From assembly GCA_963682025.1 (NCBI GenBank), contig OY821518.1, positions 227,800,736-227,864,735 on the forward strand: DNA of 64,000 nt. Reading direction: 5' to 3'. Under the pieces are notes generated by a model that saw nothing but the letters and a program-made list of their open reading frames with translations, searched no databases and was not told the origin of the DNA. This DNA is from Cordilura impudica (taxonomy: Eukaryota > Arthropoda > Insecta > Diptera > Scathophagidae). Positions 45,981-57,960 of this stretch are shown here, piece by piece; the first letter of the stretch is position 1; each line of letters starts with the position of its first letter. The translations under genes were made by a program, and so were the position numbers.

Positions 45981-48900
45981 GCGCCCGTAGAGCAAACGAG
46001 GTTGCAAAAATCAAAATTTTCATGTGCGCCGACGAAGTTTTGAAAAAACCCATGTTATAGGAAACTTTTCAACGATTTCAAATATGCTACTCTTAATAAT
46101 ATCACATTTTTAGTTTAGAAGATATAACCGTTCAAAGTTGACCGACTTTCGGTTTTCAAAAAACACACAATTTTTAGTCAATTTGTTGCGATTTCAGGTG
46201 TAATATCACGAAAAATAGGTAACGAATCGCCTTATTTTTTGTTTGTATTGATTGATGTATTTATTAAATGTATAATGATAAAAAAAAAATTAACTGTTTG
46301 CTTTGTGTTTCTCCTGGTAAATCACTATTTAAAAACTATCCGTTTTTTCACTATTTTTCAATTTTGACGGAAAATAAAAAAAAAAATCTATATTTTTCTA
46401 TATTTGCCATATTTGCAAAACATGTTCTTTAATTATTTCTTTACATAATTCAAAAGGTTTTATCTGCCCGTACGTGCCCGTTTGGCTTCTAGAGGTAAAA
46501 AAGGTTAAAAAGACATGGTTGCAGAAATTGTATGGCGTGCATCCCTTACATGTTTTGACTGACAGTAGTTTGATCTAATAGTTTGAAAATTGCATTTTAA
46601 GTCGGTTGTCTACCTGTGAGCCTCTGCCAAAGTCTACTCCCAATATTCTGTTACAGACACAGGATGCACAAAAAACTACTCATTGAAATTCGCAGGTACG
46701 CACCTCACTTAAAAATTACTTTGGAGTACAAATGGTCAAGAACAATATTGACTAATGGTCCCTCCAGGTAGGCGCAAATCTTATTAAGACACGAGCATAA
46801 TATCAAAATTGCATAATTCAGCCTAAATCCATATGTATGCAGGGAACAGGTAAATTTTTAGGCATGGTAGCATAAGCCTATATATTGCAAAATAAGCATA
46901 ATGCCTGGATTACTCTACGACTGAAAGTTGGCGCAACAAGTACTGAAAACATGGCTTTGAACAATTTAAAATTATTTTAACTGTTTAGAAGGTCAACCAA
47001 ACCAAAGTTTTTCACGGAAGCTGCTTTAGAAGAACTTGATAGCTTGTACGGAAATATTGAGAGAAGCGAAATTATAAAACATAATTTTTATCTGATATAT
47101 GTAAATATTAAGGCAAAATGGGTCAAATCTAATCGAACCATTCAGAACTTCAACTCCAAATACGAGGACTGGCTTAATGAAGACACCATCCTGGATATAT
47201 TTATTGGCAGTAGATAAACCCACCACATCAACCAGAGGAGCAAAAGGAAGGCCAAAAAAAAGTATTGAGGAGTGTTCAATTTTCACAAGAAAGAGGAAAC
47301 TTGCCGATGCCACCAATGACTTGACCACGAAGCATTTATCGGACGCGCTGTCTATTAAATATACAAAGGATAGTGAAAGAGTTAGGTCGCAGATTACAAA
47401 ATCTGTTGCTGATGCAAGCCCACTGCGACTAAAAAGGATTAAGGAAAGCATTCCCACGCCCATGGTTCCGAAGAAGCCTTGGCCTTGTTTATGGACTTAC
47501 AACTTTCCAAAGAAAAATATGAGATAATACGGGCATCCTTGATGCGACACGGGGCTGACGTTTTACCAGGATACAACCATATTACGCAAGCCAAAATAAA
47601 TTCACGACCACTGCATATGGAGTTTACGGAAGTCTCTGTGAAAGCCAATCTGCATGATCTCGTGGGCCATACAGCAAAACGGTTGTTGGAGAGTCTTCCT
47701 GAAAATGAGGTAAAAATTCTTCCAGAGAAACTGACATTGATCAGCAAATGGGGCTGCGATGGATCATCTGAACAAAGCGTTTATAAGCAAAGGATATCTT
47801 CCGATGACGCTACAATATCGGACGGAAATATGTTTATGGCATTTGTTGTTCCTTTGCGGCTAAAATCTGATTTTCCGTACACTGGAAAAATCCACGTCCG
47901 TCATCAGTGCATTATTGCCGACCAATAATGATTCAGTTTGCAAGGGACCACGGTGAAGGACATTGAAGAACAAATAAGCAAGATTAAGCCTACAAAGCTG
48001 CAAATTGGAGAAGGAAAATATATTGAATGCAATTACGAGTTCCACCTGACCATGGTTGACGGAAAAGTCGTAAACGAACTGGCAGGAACAACCTCAACAT
48101 TGTCATGCCCGATTTGCAAAAAGAGTCAGAAGAACTTTGGTAATTTAAACGATTCTACAAACGAGGAGAATTACGAATATGGAATGTCACCATTGCACGC
48201 AAGGATAAGGTGTATGGAGTTCTTGCTAAAACTGGCGTATACCCTACCACAAGAGGAGGACAACTTCGATGAAAATACATCAATAAAGTATAAGGAAAAG
48301 ATCAGAAAGAAGCAAATACAGGATGCTTTTTTTAAACAAGTTGGACTAAAAGTAGACTGTCCCAAGCACGGATACGGTAACTCAAACGATGGAAACACTT
48401 CTAGGAGATTTTTTGAAAATGATGAGGCAGTAACTAGAATCACTGGAATTGACAATGAAATCGTGAAAAGTTTGGGAACGATCTTGAATGTTTTAAACTG
48501 CAAAGAAAATGTCAATTCTACAAAATATGGAGAATATGCATCGAAAACTGCATCTCTTTTAGCAGAAATGTATCCGCAGAAGAAGTTGACCCCGACCGTC
48601 CATAAAATATTGGCGCATGGCAAAGATATAATTGAGTACCAGTCTTTGCCAATTGGAGAGCTTTCTGAAGAAGCACAGGAGTCTCTTAACAAATTTTATA
48701 AAAAATATAGATTGCAAAGCATCAAGGGTAAGGCAAAATGAGGACCTCTTCAACATGTTGGCAGCATCTTCCGATCCACTTATTTCTTCCCTGCGGCATG
48801 TGAAGTCACGAATAGAGTTAGCAAATAATTATAGTTTAGAAATGATTAGTCTTTTAGATATACCTTCTCTTACGAATTGTGATGAATATTTTACAGAAAA

Positions 48901-49224
48901 TTGAAAAAATAAATTTAAAAAAGAAGTAATTTTTTTTTAATTTGTTGGGTAATAATTTAAAACATAAAACCCTAAAGAAAAAAAATAAAAACGATCTAAA
49001 AATGTAAAAATAATTTTTTTTTTGTTACCATAAAATTGATTTTTCTACAAATTTTAACTTTGATAACCCATAAGTAGGCCCCTACAAAGCGTAGCACCCT
49101 TTCCAAACGCTCATTTCATAGGCTGAACAGTTATCTAACATATGCTGTTTAAACTGTTCAATTATGTTATTCGGTTCAAAAGATATGATTTTTGCAACGA
49201 AAAAACTCAAATGGCGCCACTGTG
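45981..49224 (+). mobile_element. Transib element, copy 2 (one end lost)
   Basis: Inverted relative to copy 1 and closely similar along its length. The right end CTCAAATGGCGCCACTGTG finishes at 49224. The left end keeps GCGCCCGTAGAGCAAACGAG from 45981, but the CACAGTG heptamer expected just before it is replaced by ttttcttt. The sequence after the right end is CGACA, so no matching target duplication is left. Without one heptamer it should not be mobilisable. Confidence 0.9.
46900..48904 (+). pseudogene. Transib transposase, copy 2, broken
   Basis: Blocks in order: LRLKVGATSTENMALNNLKL with a TAA stop (about 46975); RSTKPKFFTEAALEELDSLY; KGRPKKS and the basic region (47177-47527). Next come KWGCDGSSEQSVYKQ, with Asp codon 47758-47760, and then a deletion of about 25 codons near 47925 relative to copy 1. 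The frame 47938-48741 has MVDGKVVNEL, SCPICKKS, GMSPLHARIRCMEFLLKLAY, KHGYGNSNDGNTSRRFF and LPIGELSEEAQESLNK. The last part is in another frame (48632-48904). This copy preserves the region between GMSPLHARIR and NDGNT that is scrambled in copy 1. Confidence 0.9.
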
Positions 49225-50181
49225 CGACATAAGGATTTCGGTCCATAAAAAAAGTATACATAGAATGGTGCCATACAGAGAATGGTTTACCAAAAAGTCT
49301 ACAAAATTTTTAATTAAAGGAAATTTAAAATAAAAATGATATGTTAGAAGTTTTTTTGCTCAAAAACTTTGGATTTAAAAAAATCTTTAATTCGTTTCGA
49401 ATCCTGGAACACAGTTATTAAAAAATATTTTTTTTAATTTTGAACCTGTTTTGAAATGGATTTTATATTAATATTTGGACAGTTTTATAAAACTGGAGCA
49501 ATAGTTGTGGTTCCTTCTTTTACACAGACTGACAAACGGCCTTGTTTAAAGATATTTCAATTATAATGTCACAAACCGATTGCCAAACTTATATGTGCTG
49601 CTATAAACAAGGGTAGATGAACCATTTACTTTATTAAAAACCACTCCGTGTTTGCCATAAATAAAATTAGATAATCATTTAAAATATTTTTACATTCATG
49701 TAAGACGTTTAGCATGGAAATCTAAACTTGACCAAAAAACTAATATTACGAAAACATCTTTATGGATATAGGTATTTTTTAAAAATGAAAACGAGAACAC
49801 CCACTATATGTGTAGCAGATATTCTAAGCTAAAAATCAGTGAAAGAATAAAATAATTTAAAAAAACTCCACTAACATTCTAATGGCGTTGAAATATGGTA
49901 ACAGTATAAACTAACATTTGAATATTTTCGTGGGTTGGTTGGTAATAATCTTAAAGTAGTTTCGAGCCATGAATATTTCAATGCACGCAACAACAACAAC
50001 TACTTGATTAAATTATATCAAGACGAAATTTTGTAATGGCAGGCAATATGTACGAGCATTTAGCCAACTTAAAAGTACAATGAAAACAAAATCTAAAAAA
50101 AAATAATCAAAATTATGGCAAAATGGCATGCAAACAAATTTTATTCACCCAACCACCAAAACAATATCAGCAAACCACAAT
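49225..50181. other. Unassigned stretch
   Basis: A+T-rich, with small open frames (for example 49142-49333 crossing the Transib end) that show nothing recognisable. Confidence 0.5.
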
Positions 50182-50675
50182 ATAAGGTGCGTTTCACAAT
50201 TATAAGATATCTCAATTTTTTACTATATCTCAAGAATCATGGAAAAAAAATGCTTTCAGGCCAAGACCCAAGCAACAACAAAAAATTATTTTCAGTGTTT
50301 CACAATTATAAGATCATCGAGGTTTTTAAACGAAAAGTAAAGAAATGACAGGGCAAAAGCACTAGACCAGTATAGTAAAACCTTCAAAGGGGTTGGCGTT
50401 CTCAGGCTAAACTTTACTTTTATGACCTTTTACATTATTTTCTTATCTTAATGTTTGTTTGGTCAGCTTTTCAGCTAAAACTCAAGAACAATTCATGGTT
50501 TCTCATTTTATTCTTCAACGAATCTTAAAAATTTTTAATTTTTTCTAATTTCTTTATTCAATTTTTTGAATAACATATTCAGGACGTATGAGTATTACGT
50601 ATTAGTAGAGTAGAAGAGATGTATAGTATGAGTGATATTTTTAATATTGAATCAAACATGCATTAATATTTATTA

Positions 50676-50712
50676 TTACTAGCAGATTCCAGCGCTCGAA
50701 ATTCGAGTGCAA
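50676..50712 (-). mobile_element. Helentron-like 3' end, minus strand
   Basis: On the minus strand GCACTCGAATTTCGAGCGCT is followed by GGAATCTG and CTAGT. It has the same hairpin as 20713-20745, so the element body lies to the right of 50712. Confidence 0.5.
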
Positions 50713-51424
50713 TTTCTAGCCAACCTTATTTCTCAACTTAGCCAATTCACTAACCAACAGTTTTTTGGTTTATTAATATTGTGAATGAAGATAACAAACT
50801 CATTAAGAAACACATTAACAAATTTAATAAACACACACTTATGCCCGTTTTCTCAATAGGCGATTATCTTTTATCCCAACGAGAAACTGCCGATTAAAGA
50901 AATTTGGTTTTCTCAAAGTCTGGTTTGCTTCTATTTTGTCGCAAAGCTAACCGGCACTCATCTGCCTGTTATTTATTTATCGTACAGATAAATTATTCTC
51001 CCAACTTTCATATCAATTTTGAGTGACATTGCCAACTGAAAATAATTCTCCCAACTTTCATACGTATTTTGAGAGGCATTGCCAACTGAAAATAATGTTT
51101 TTGTCGGTACATTGAGAAAGCCAAAATTGTTAACCGGCAGTTTATCGGTTCAATAAATTTATGTCCTGGTTAAGTAACAGGCAGTTTGACGATACATTGA
51201 GAACACCGGCATTAGCATATGTATAATTTTATGTATGTGTTAGTAGCAACTTAAAATGCAATTTACTCAAAAATAAAGGGTTAAATTTTAAAATCTGTAA
51301 GTCTGGTGAACAGCTAAAAAGAAACACTTTCCAAATAATATACGTTTGGTCGAAATCGGGATAAAACGCTAGAACAAAACATCGTTACCAAGAAATCGCC
51401 TAGCCTATTAATATTAAAGATTAT
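50713..51424. other. Stretch possibly belonging to the Helentron-like element
   Basis: Contains a direct repeat of 'aattctcccaactttcatac' plus 'ttgccaactgaaaataat' (about 50992 and 51040, period about 56 bp). No gene seen. Confidence 0.45.
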
Positions 51425-51580
51425 ATATACCACTATACCATTATGTGGTGTGGGTATTAGTTTGTGCTGATGTTTGTAGCTACCAAAAATATTTGACCTA
51501 GACCCATATTTTATTATACGGATCGACTCAAAAACACTTTCTGAGTCGATTAAACGATGTCCGTCCGTCCATCTGAGTGT

Positions 51581-54500
51581 TATGAATACAAAAGTTGGTC
51601 GTACCGGTGCAACGCGGTGTATTTTTTTGCGTGTCGGTAGAGTTGTCAGGAGTTGTTATATACTTATAAAAAAGATACATTTACATAGGTATCTTTCAAA
51701 AACATTAATAGTCTGAATTAGAGTTATATAGTTTAAATACCTGTCAAAATGGGAAACAATTTAAATAACAGCTAAATGGTAAAAAAAAAAACTATTGCGA
51801 CATAGCCCTTCAAGATATGAGCAGGTATGCTTCACCTTTTAAAAGGGGTTAGGGTGTGGGTTTTTTATGCTTCTAAAAGTGGTAATAAAAGATGTCAATT
51901 ATAATTGTTAAATAATTTCCAAAATAATAAAAACTTAACCCTGAAGAAGTCGGCATAGACCGACGAAACGTTGGGAAACTTATGAAATAAACTTCGTTTT
52001 ATTTGCATATTCAAAATCGACCAGTAAGCTCGAAACAACAATAAATACTTAAAAAAACTATTGTATTTGGTCAAATAACAAAAACATAAAATTTTTATTT
52101 TACATAATTGCAAGAAAGAGTATTTACAATAATGTTTCCACAATTATTATTAATTACAATTTGTGCAATGGCTAAGTACTGTTACAGAGATCTGGCAGAT
52201 ATTTATTTTCAACGAAATGATGTAGACGATGTAATTTTGCACATAGTGAGCAACGACTTCTTTAAGAATTGTAACCTAGAAGACATTGAAATGCACAAAG
52301 GAAAAATTACAAATTTTGCATAAAATGCTGTCATAGCAAGGCAAAGATGTACAAACGTTACCAAGACTGGTTAATAAAGGAACTTATTTTTGAGAGTGCA
52401 TCTACAACTGCCAACGAAAGTGGAAAAAAGGGTCGACTAGCAAAACCTATTGACGGATGTAGTGAAAGATCTCGAAGGCGCAACCTGGAGAATATCAATG
52501 AAGGAATTTCTCAAAGAATTATTAAGGATTCATTTTTGCACCAAATTCAACCAACCCAAATAAAAAAAATTTAATTGAAATAATTGAAAAAATAGTAGAA
52601 GCGAGCCCAAGGCGCACAAAGAGGATTTTGAAAAGCATTCCTACACCAATTGAAGATAAGAAATTTACGCAGGAAGAAGCGTTCGCCCTATTTTTGGATT
52701 TGAAATTGACCAAAAATCAATATAAGGAATTGGGGAAGCGAACCAATGAAAAGAATTGTGGGATTTTTCCAGAGTATCAAGATTTAGTTTCTGCCAAAAA
52801 AGAAGGCTTACCTTCACAATCTGCGTTTAGTGTCACTTCAACATCAGCAGAAATAAAATTACAAGATCTCCTTGAACATACTGCAGAACGATTGCTAAAT
52901 ACGCCTGATACTGATCATTTAAAAAAAATTGGTAATGGCAGCATTACTTTCATTGCTAAATGGGGATGTGAAGGATCCTCTGGTCAGAAACAATACAAGC
53001 AATTTAATGCCGAAAATTCATCAGATGCCAAATTACTTATGGTATCTTTCGTTCCATTGCGCTTAACAAAAAGGTATAGCGTCTTAGAGCCGTCAACTAG
53101 TAGAGCAACAGAAATTGATATATGGAAAAATGAAATTCCTTCTTCAACAAAGTATTGCAGACCAATAAAATTTGCATGCAAAAAGGAAACCAAAGGTGTC
53201 GTAACTGAAGAAGTTCAAAAAATAAAAGATCAAATTAAGGAACTTCAACCAGTAATATTTAAATTTGATGACCAAGACATTGAAGTACATTCTAAAATGT
53301 GTCTCACAATGATTGATGGAAAAGTTGCACAAGCTTTAACTGGAACAAAGTCAACGTCAAGCTGCATTATATGCCAAAAGACATCAAGTCAATTAAGCCA
53401 ACCCTCACCCCACCAGAAGACGATAGTTTTAAGGAAGCCTACGAATTTGGAATGTCCCCTCTTCATGCTAGAATTCGTTTCATGGAGCATATTCTTAAAT
53501 TGGGTTATGATTTGGAATTTGGTCCGTTAGGCGAAACAGTGAGAAAAAACAAAGAAAATGAAGAAAAAAGAAAGCAAAAAAAAAAAACAAATTCAACAAA
53601 AATATCTACAGCTAGGCCTCGTAATCGACCAACCAAAACAAGGGGAAGGAAACACAAATGATGGAAATACTGCAAGGAGATTTTTTCCGATCCGGAAACT
53701 GCAGCATCTATCACAGGTGTAGATCATGAATTAATAAGACGATTCAAAATCATATTACAAGTTCTAGCATGCAGCAGAAAGAGAAATGCAAAAAAATATG
53801 GAGCGTACGCCAATAAAACAGCTATACTGTATAATGAAAAATACTCTTGGAGATATATGCCATCCACAGTTCATAAAATTTTGTACCATGTGGAACAAAT
53901 AATTCAAAACAATATGCTACCAATAGGAGATCCATCTGAAGAAGCGCAAGAAAAAAGGAACAAAGACTACAGATTCTTTCGCGAGCACAACACAAGGAAA
54001 ATGTCCAGATGTTGGACTAATGAAGACCTTATCACTATTTTGTTGTGCACTTCAGATCCATATATGTCCAACATTCGTCAAAAATGGAAAACTACCGCTA
54101 TTGAATTAGACGAAGAAGCTAAACAACTTCTAGAAGATGAAAATCAAGGCTATTTAGAAGAAATTTTTACTAAAATTGGTGGATTTAAACTAGTTTTTCA
54201 TTACAATAACAATAAGTTACACTTTTTTTTTATATATTTAAAAAAATTTCTTGATTTAAAAATTTATATATTTTGTAAATTTACAATAAAAATTGTTATA
54301 TTTCATAAATTTACCATAAAAATTGATATAGAAATATTTAAAAAGGCAATAAAAAAAATTTAACTAAAGCAAAAACATACGAGTTTTTCATTGAAACTTC
54401 TCTATCTTGAACCAATATAAGGTAACTTTTACTTTCGCTGTTTAATAAATTATATTTTAACTCGGGATCTTTGAAAAAAAAAAAACAACCTTTGGCCCTT

Positions 54501-54863
54501 GTGCACATTAGGACTAAAAAGTTTACGGGGGCCAAAGTTTGTCATTTTCTAAAAAAATTAACTTAAAAAATTGTTAAAAAGTATTAGTTGTAGAATTAAC
54601 TGAAAAAATAAGACATTATATTAAAAAAAAAAACCTTTTTTTACCTTTTAACACTTCACTTTTGTACTAAAATTCAACTACAAATAAAAATGTATTTTAA
54701 ACCCTCCGTAACTTTTTTTATTTTCGGTCGAGAATTACGTTTTATAGCAAAACTTAAAGGCTAAAGTCTCACCTACCAAACAAAAAAAAACCGCATATCA
54801 AAATTCCAATCCAATCAAAAGTTATAGATTTTTGACCGCCTTCTCGTCAAATGGTCCACTGTG
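51581..54863 (+). mobile_element. Transib element, divergent copy 3
   Basis: The right end is CAAATGGTCCACTGTG, finishing at 54863 and followed by CGTCG, so it shares the terminal heptamer of copies 1 and 2 but differs inside. The left end could not be identified: sequence from 51581 to about 52080 shows no CACAGTG near the family-A junction and contains another repeat-like motif (51940-51975). The left boundary is therefore approximate. Confidence 0.75.
52108..54363 (+). pseudogene. Transib transposase, divergent family, broken
   Basis: Frames 52108-52323 and 52347-52574 hold N-terminal parts. The main frame 52628-53530 has LLEHTAERLLN, KWGCEGSSGQKQYKQ, SFVPLRL, YCRPIKFACK, MIDGKVAQALTGTKSTSSC and CIICQK. 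A frameshift near 53395 moves FGMSPLHARIRFMEHILKLGY to 53371-53661. Another gives NDGNTARRFF near 53658-53690, and 53857-54363 carries TVHKILYHVEQII and GDPSEEAQEKRNKDYRFFREH. The residue at the first catalytic position is Glu (codon 52970-52972), where the other two copies have Asp. Identity to copies 1 and 2 is low outside the motifs, so it is a separate family. Confidence 0.9.
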
Positions 54864-54892
54864 CGTCGTCCGTCTGTGTCTCATGTAGACCT

Positions 54893-55498
54893 TGTGAATG
54901 TGTTTTGTTTAAATATTTGATTGTGTTCACGAACATATTTCTATCACGTATTTTTTGTTTCGAACACACATAAACCACCCAGGTTTGAGTGTAGCTCAAT
55001 TTTAAGTGTGTGTTCTTGCACGTGTATTGCTAAAAAAAAAACCGAATATAAACAATAAACAGGTACGAGTACAGCTTTATTTTCAGTTCGTGTTCTTGAA
55101 CGTGTATAGCTAAAAATTAAAACATTATACACTCGCGATCGGAAGGATCTGACACACCCCTATAAAAACGACAATAATTATTTCAGCCAAATTTATTCAA
55201 AAAATTTAAATAATTCATTAGCAGTTATAAAAATTAAAATAAAAAGATAATAATAAAATAGAAAACACAGATTTTATAAGTTGTTTATGAATTAATTTCG
55301 TTTTTTTTTTTATTATTTTTTTATTTTTATTACTTTTTTTATTTTTATTATCTTTTTATTTTTATTTTGTTTTATAATGCTAATGAATTATTTTAGATTT
55401 TTTGAATAAATTTGGATGAAACAATTGTCGTTTTTATCAGATTTTTCCGATCGCGAGTGGATAATGTTTTATTCAGTGTGTGTTTTTTCTGAACTCTG
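54893..55498 (+). mobile_element. hAT relative, 5'-deleted copy
   Basis: Shares with the 17130-19270 element 'acgaacatatttctatcacg', cgtattttttgtttcgaaca, acaataaacaggtacgag, 'acaataattatttcagcc' and the right end cagtgtgtgttttttctgaa followed by ctctg. The left terminus and about 150 bp are missing, and the spacer is a T/A-rich run. It sits inside the family-A repeat. Confidence 0.8.
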
Positions 55499-57112
55499 AT
55501 GTTCAGACCTAGTCCCCATACAAATGACCCAAATGAGATCGACTTAATTATCATATAGATTTTGGTCAAATTTTGTTTGTTTGTGTTTATTACACTAATT
55601 AATCAGTAGTCCAAAAATAAATGCTGTAGGAGATTTTCCAAATTAACATATAGATCTCGATCAAATTGAGTTTGTGTGTGTTTATTGCACCCATTAATCA
55701 GTAGTCCAAAAATAAACCCTACAGGACAATTCTTAGTCATAGCCCTCATATAAAGCTGGTTACGGATCTTCACTTAAATGTATCTCATATGTGGTTGTAT
55801 AAGTTTTTGCCAAAAATATATGACTACCAAATATGGATCGGTAAATTTTTTGACCTAGTCCCCCTAGTAAATATAGTAAATATAGCATCCGATATGTACA
55901 TTTTCATATCTGCCGGCAATAAATAATAACAATGCCTTTTAAATTTGGATAGAGCATATTTTTTACATTCAATTAGTTGAACCTGAGACCCCCCCCCCCC
56001 CACTAAACGCATGGCAAATGGAGACTATAATTTTCTTAGTTGTATTTACATGGATACATTAAAAGAAATTATTTAAGCTTTAACTAAAATATGGCTGAAG
56101 AATAAAATGGAAATCATCAATAGTTCTTGAGTTTTAGATGAAAGACTAAGCAAATAAACATCAAGATAAGGAAAAACCGTAAAAGGTCATAAAAGAAAGT
56201 TTGACCTGAGAACGCCAAACCCTTGGGAGATTTTAGTATTACTGGCCAAGTACTTTCATCCTTTCTGAGAATTTCTCACAATAACCCGAAAATTTTCTAC
56301 AGTGCAATTTGACTTTGTATGCCTCGTGGAATTTTTAAAAATTTTTAATATTTAAGAGTTCAAATACAGTTAGACTTTTGTGAAGTATGATGTCTTAAAA
56401 ACATTCTCGGAAAATTTCAAGTCATTCCAAATAATAGTTTCCGTGATATCTTAAAATTACTGAAGGAATATCGGACGTTCATGACAGGGTGGCCTATTAT
56501 ATTCAACGAATAGTCTCAAAATACATAAACAAAATTTACTGCATCCATTGAGTTCGAAATTTAACGAAAATATAATACGTATCTACATCAAAAAACTTTA
56601 TAGGACTTTTTTGAAACTACGTTCTTCAAATCTGTGACCACTGCATGGGTTATGATCGATGGATATTCATTTTTGTTTAAACTAACGCTTTTTGATCGCA
56701 AATCCGGGAGCAGAATGGCCAAGACCGCCATTTTGTTAATTTTCAAAGAAAAGCTTACAAAGAATAGAAAAACTGATTTATTATTCAACTAATGATTTTT
56801 TTTTTTTTTTGTTTTATTGATTTAAGATGAGTGAGTGAGATGTTCTGATGGTCACCGCGAAGCACTGCATTAATTTTGTTAAAGTCGATTTGAAACATGA
56901 CATAAAATATACTAAATTATTAAGACAAAAAAAAATTTTAAAAATATCCTTTTTTTCTCACATCTGACACCATCTCACCCCTTATTTACTTCAACTACCG
57001 AAAAGACACTGCTGTCTGTACTCTTCACTAGCTAGAAAATATTCTGAAAGTCCGTCTTTCTCGAGAAATAATAAAAAATTGAGTGACCTTATTATTGTGA
57101 AACGCACCTTAT

Positions 57113-57861
57113 CGCAATATTTTACAGAAGTGGTGACCAACATTAACTACTAAAAATTACACAACGACCCACTTTTTTAAATGTACGTAAAAATTTATGT
57201 TAAATACTGCATTTCAATGCCAGTATTGTCCAAAAATATATTTTAAAAATGAGAAAATTTTTAAAAATTACTTTTTTTTTGATAATGTGTTTGCAATGCA
57301 TTTAAAGAAAAATAAAGTTTTGATCTTCATTTATAGTTTCATTTATAGTTTAATTATATCCAATAATAATCTCTCATACGTGATTGAGAAAAACACAGGC
57401 GCTCTGGACCTAAGCCAAACATATAAACATCTATAAAAGATCATTCGAATATTTTATATACTAAATTTGATTATAAAAATGTTTCAAATTATTTGAGATG
57501 AGAATAATATTTTCAGCTGTATAAAAAACAAAAAGAAAAAATACAATATTTTACAAAAAATAAAAATTATAATAATGAAAATAATCCAGAATAAAAGTTG
57601 TCGATAAAAAAGAAAAAAAATATCGAAAAACCTTTTTTTGCATAAAGATAAATATTTCTAACCTTTTTAGATCTTTAGAAATTTTCAATGATTAATAAAA
57701 CGCTATAAAATGGGAAGAAAATACATTACAATCCGGCGGAATTCGTTAATGAGAAAAATATTAAGGCCTAATGTTCAATGTGCAGATGGGCACAACAAAA
57801 CGCCATTACAAGTATATGCACAAAATAGATTTTAATTCCGCAGGATGAATTCATTGGAAAA
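57113..57861. other. Unassigned stretch
   Basis: A+T-rich; the 79-codon frame at 57197 shows a QCQYCPKIYF start but has no second zinc-binding pair, so I do not call a zinc finger. Confidence 0.45.
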
Positions 57862-57960
57862 CAAGTAAGAGTGTTAAATTCGGCTGTGCCGAATCTTTGA
57901 TACCCTCCACATCGGTTTGAGTATTGATAATAAATGTAAACAAAATACTGGAAAAAGTAA
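57862..57960 (+). repeat. Family-C head fragment
   Basis: aacaagtaagagtgttaaat then tcggctgtgccgaatctttgataccctccac, followed by 'aataaatgtaaacaaaatac' also seen at 36990. Confidence 0.8.

Larger units (their letters stand above)
51425..56040 (-). repeat. Family-A repeat split by Transib and hAT insertions
   Basis: The first part 51425-51580 (taccactataccattatgtg to gtccgtccgtccatctga) continues at 54864-54892 (tccgtctgtgtctcatgtag) and again at 55499-56040 (atgttcagacctagtcccca to ataattttcttagttgta). The last part contains a small internal duplication around 'attaatcagtagtccaaaaa' (about 55601 and 55696). A run of twelve or more C at about 55990 is unusual for this region. Confidence 0.85.
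50182..57112. mobile_element. Family-D inverted-repeat element with nested insertions
   Basis: Left end ataaggtgcgtttcacaatt at 50182 and its inverted partner ending about 57112. Inner inverted blocks (50390-50480 and 56160-56260, with gagaacgccaaaccc) pair as well. Between them lies a family-A copy, itself split by a Transib and a hAT element. Other family-D pieces flank the paxillin start region (34.3-34.5 and 35.8 kb). No transposase of its own is seen here; a Tc1 link is only suggested by the fragment at 35.8-36.2 kb. Confidence 0.6.

Noticed and set aside
51581..51700. A clean left end and target duplication for Transib copy 3
   Set aside because: CGTCG follows the right end, but no CACAGTG preceded by CGTCG is present at the left junction, and the family-A text overlaps on both sides by more than 5 bases.
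57197..57436. C2H2 zinc finger protein (CQYCPKIYF)
   Set aside because: Only the Cys pair is present; no His pair follows and the frame is otherwise low in complexity.
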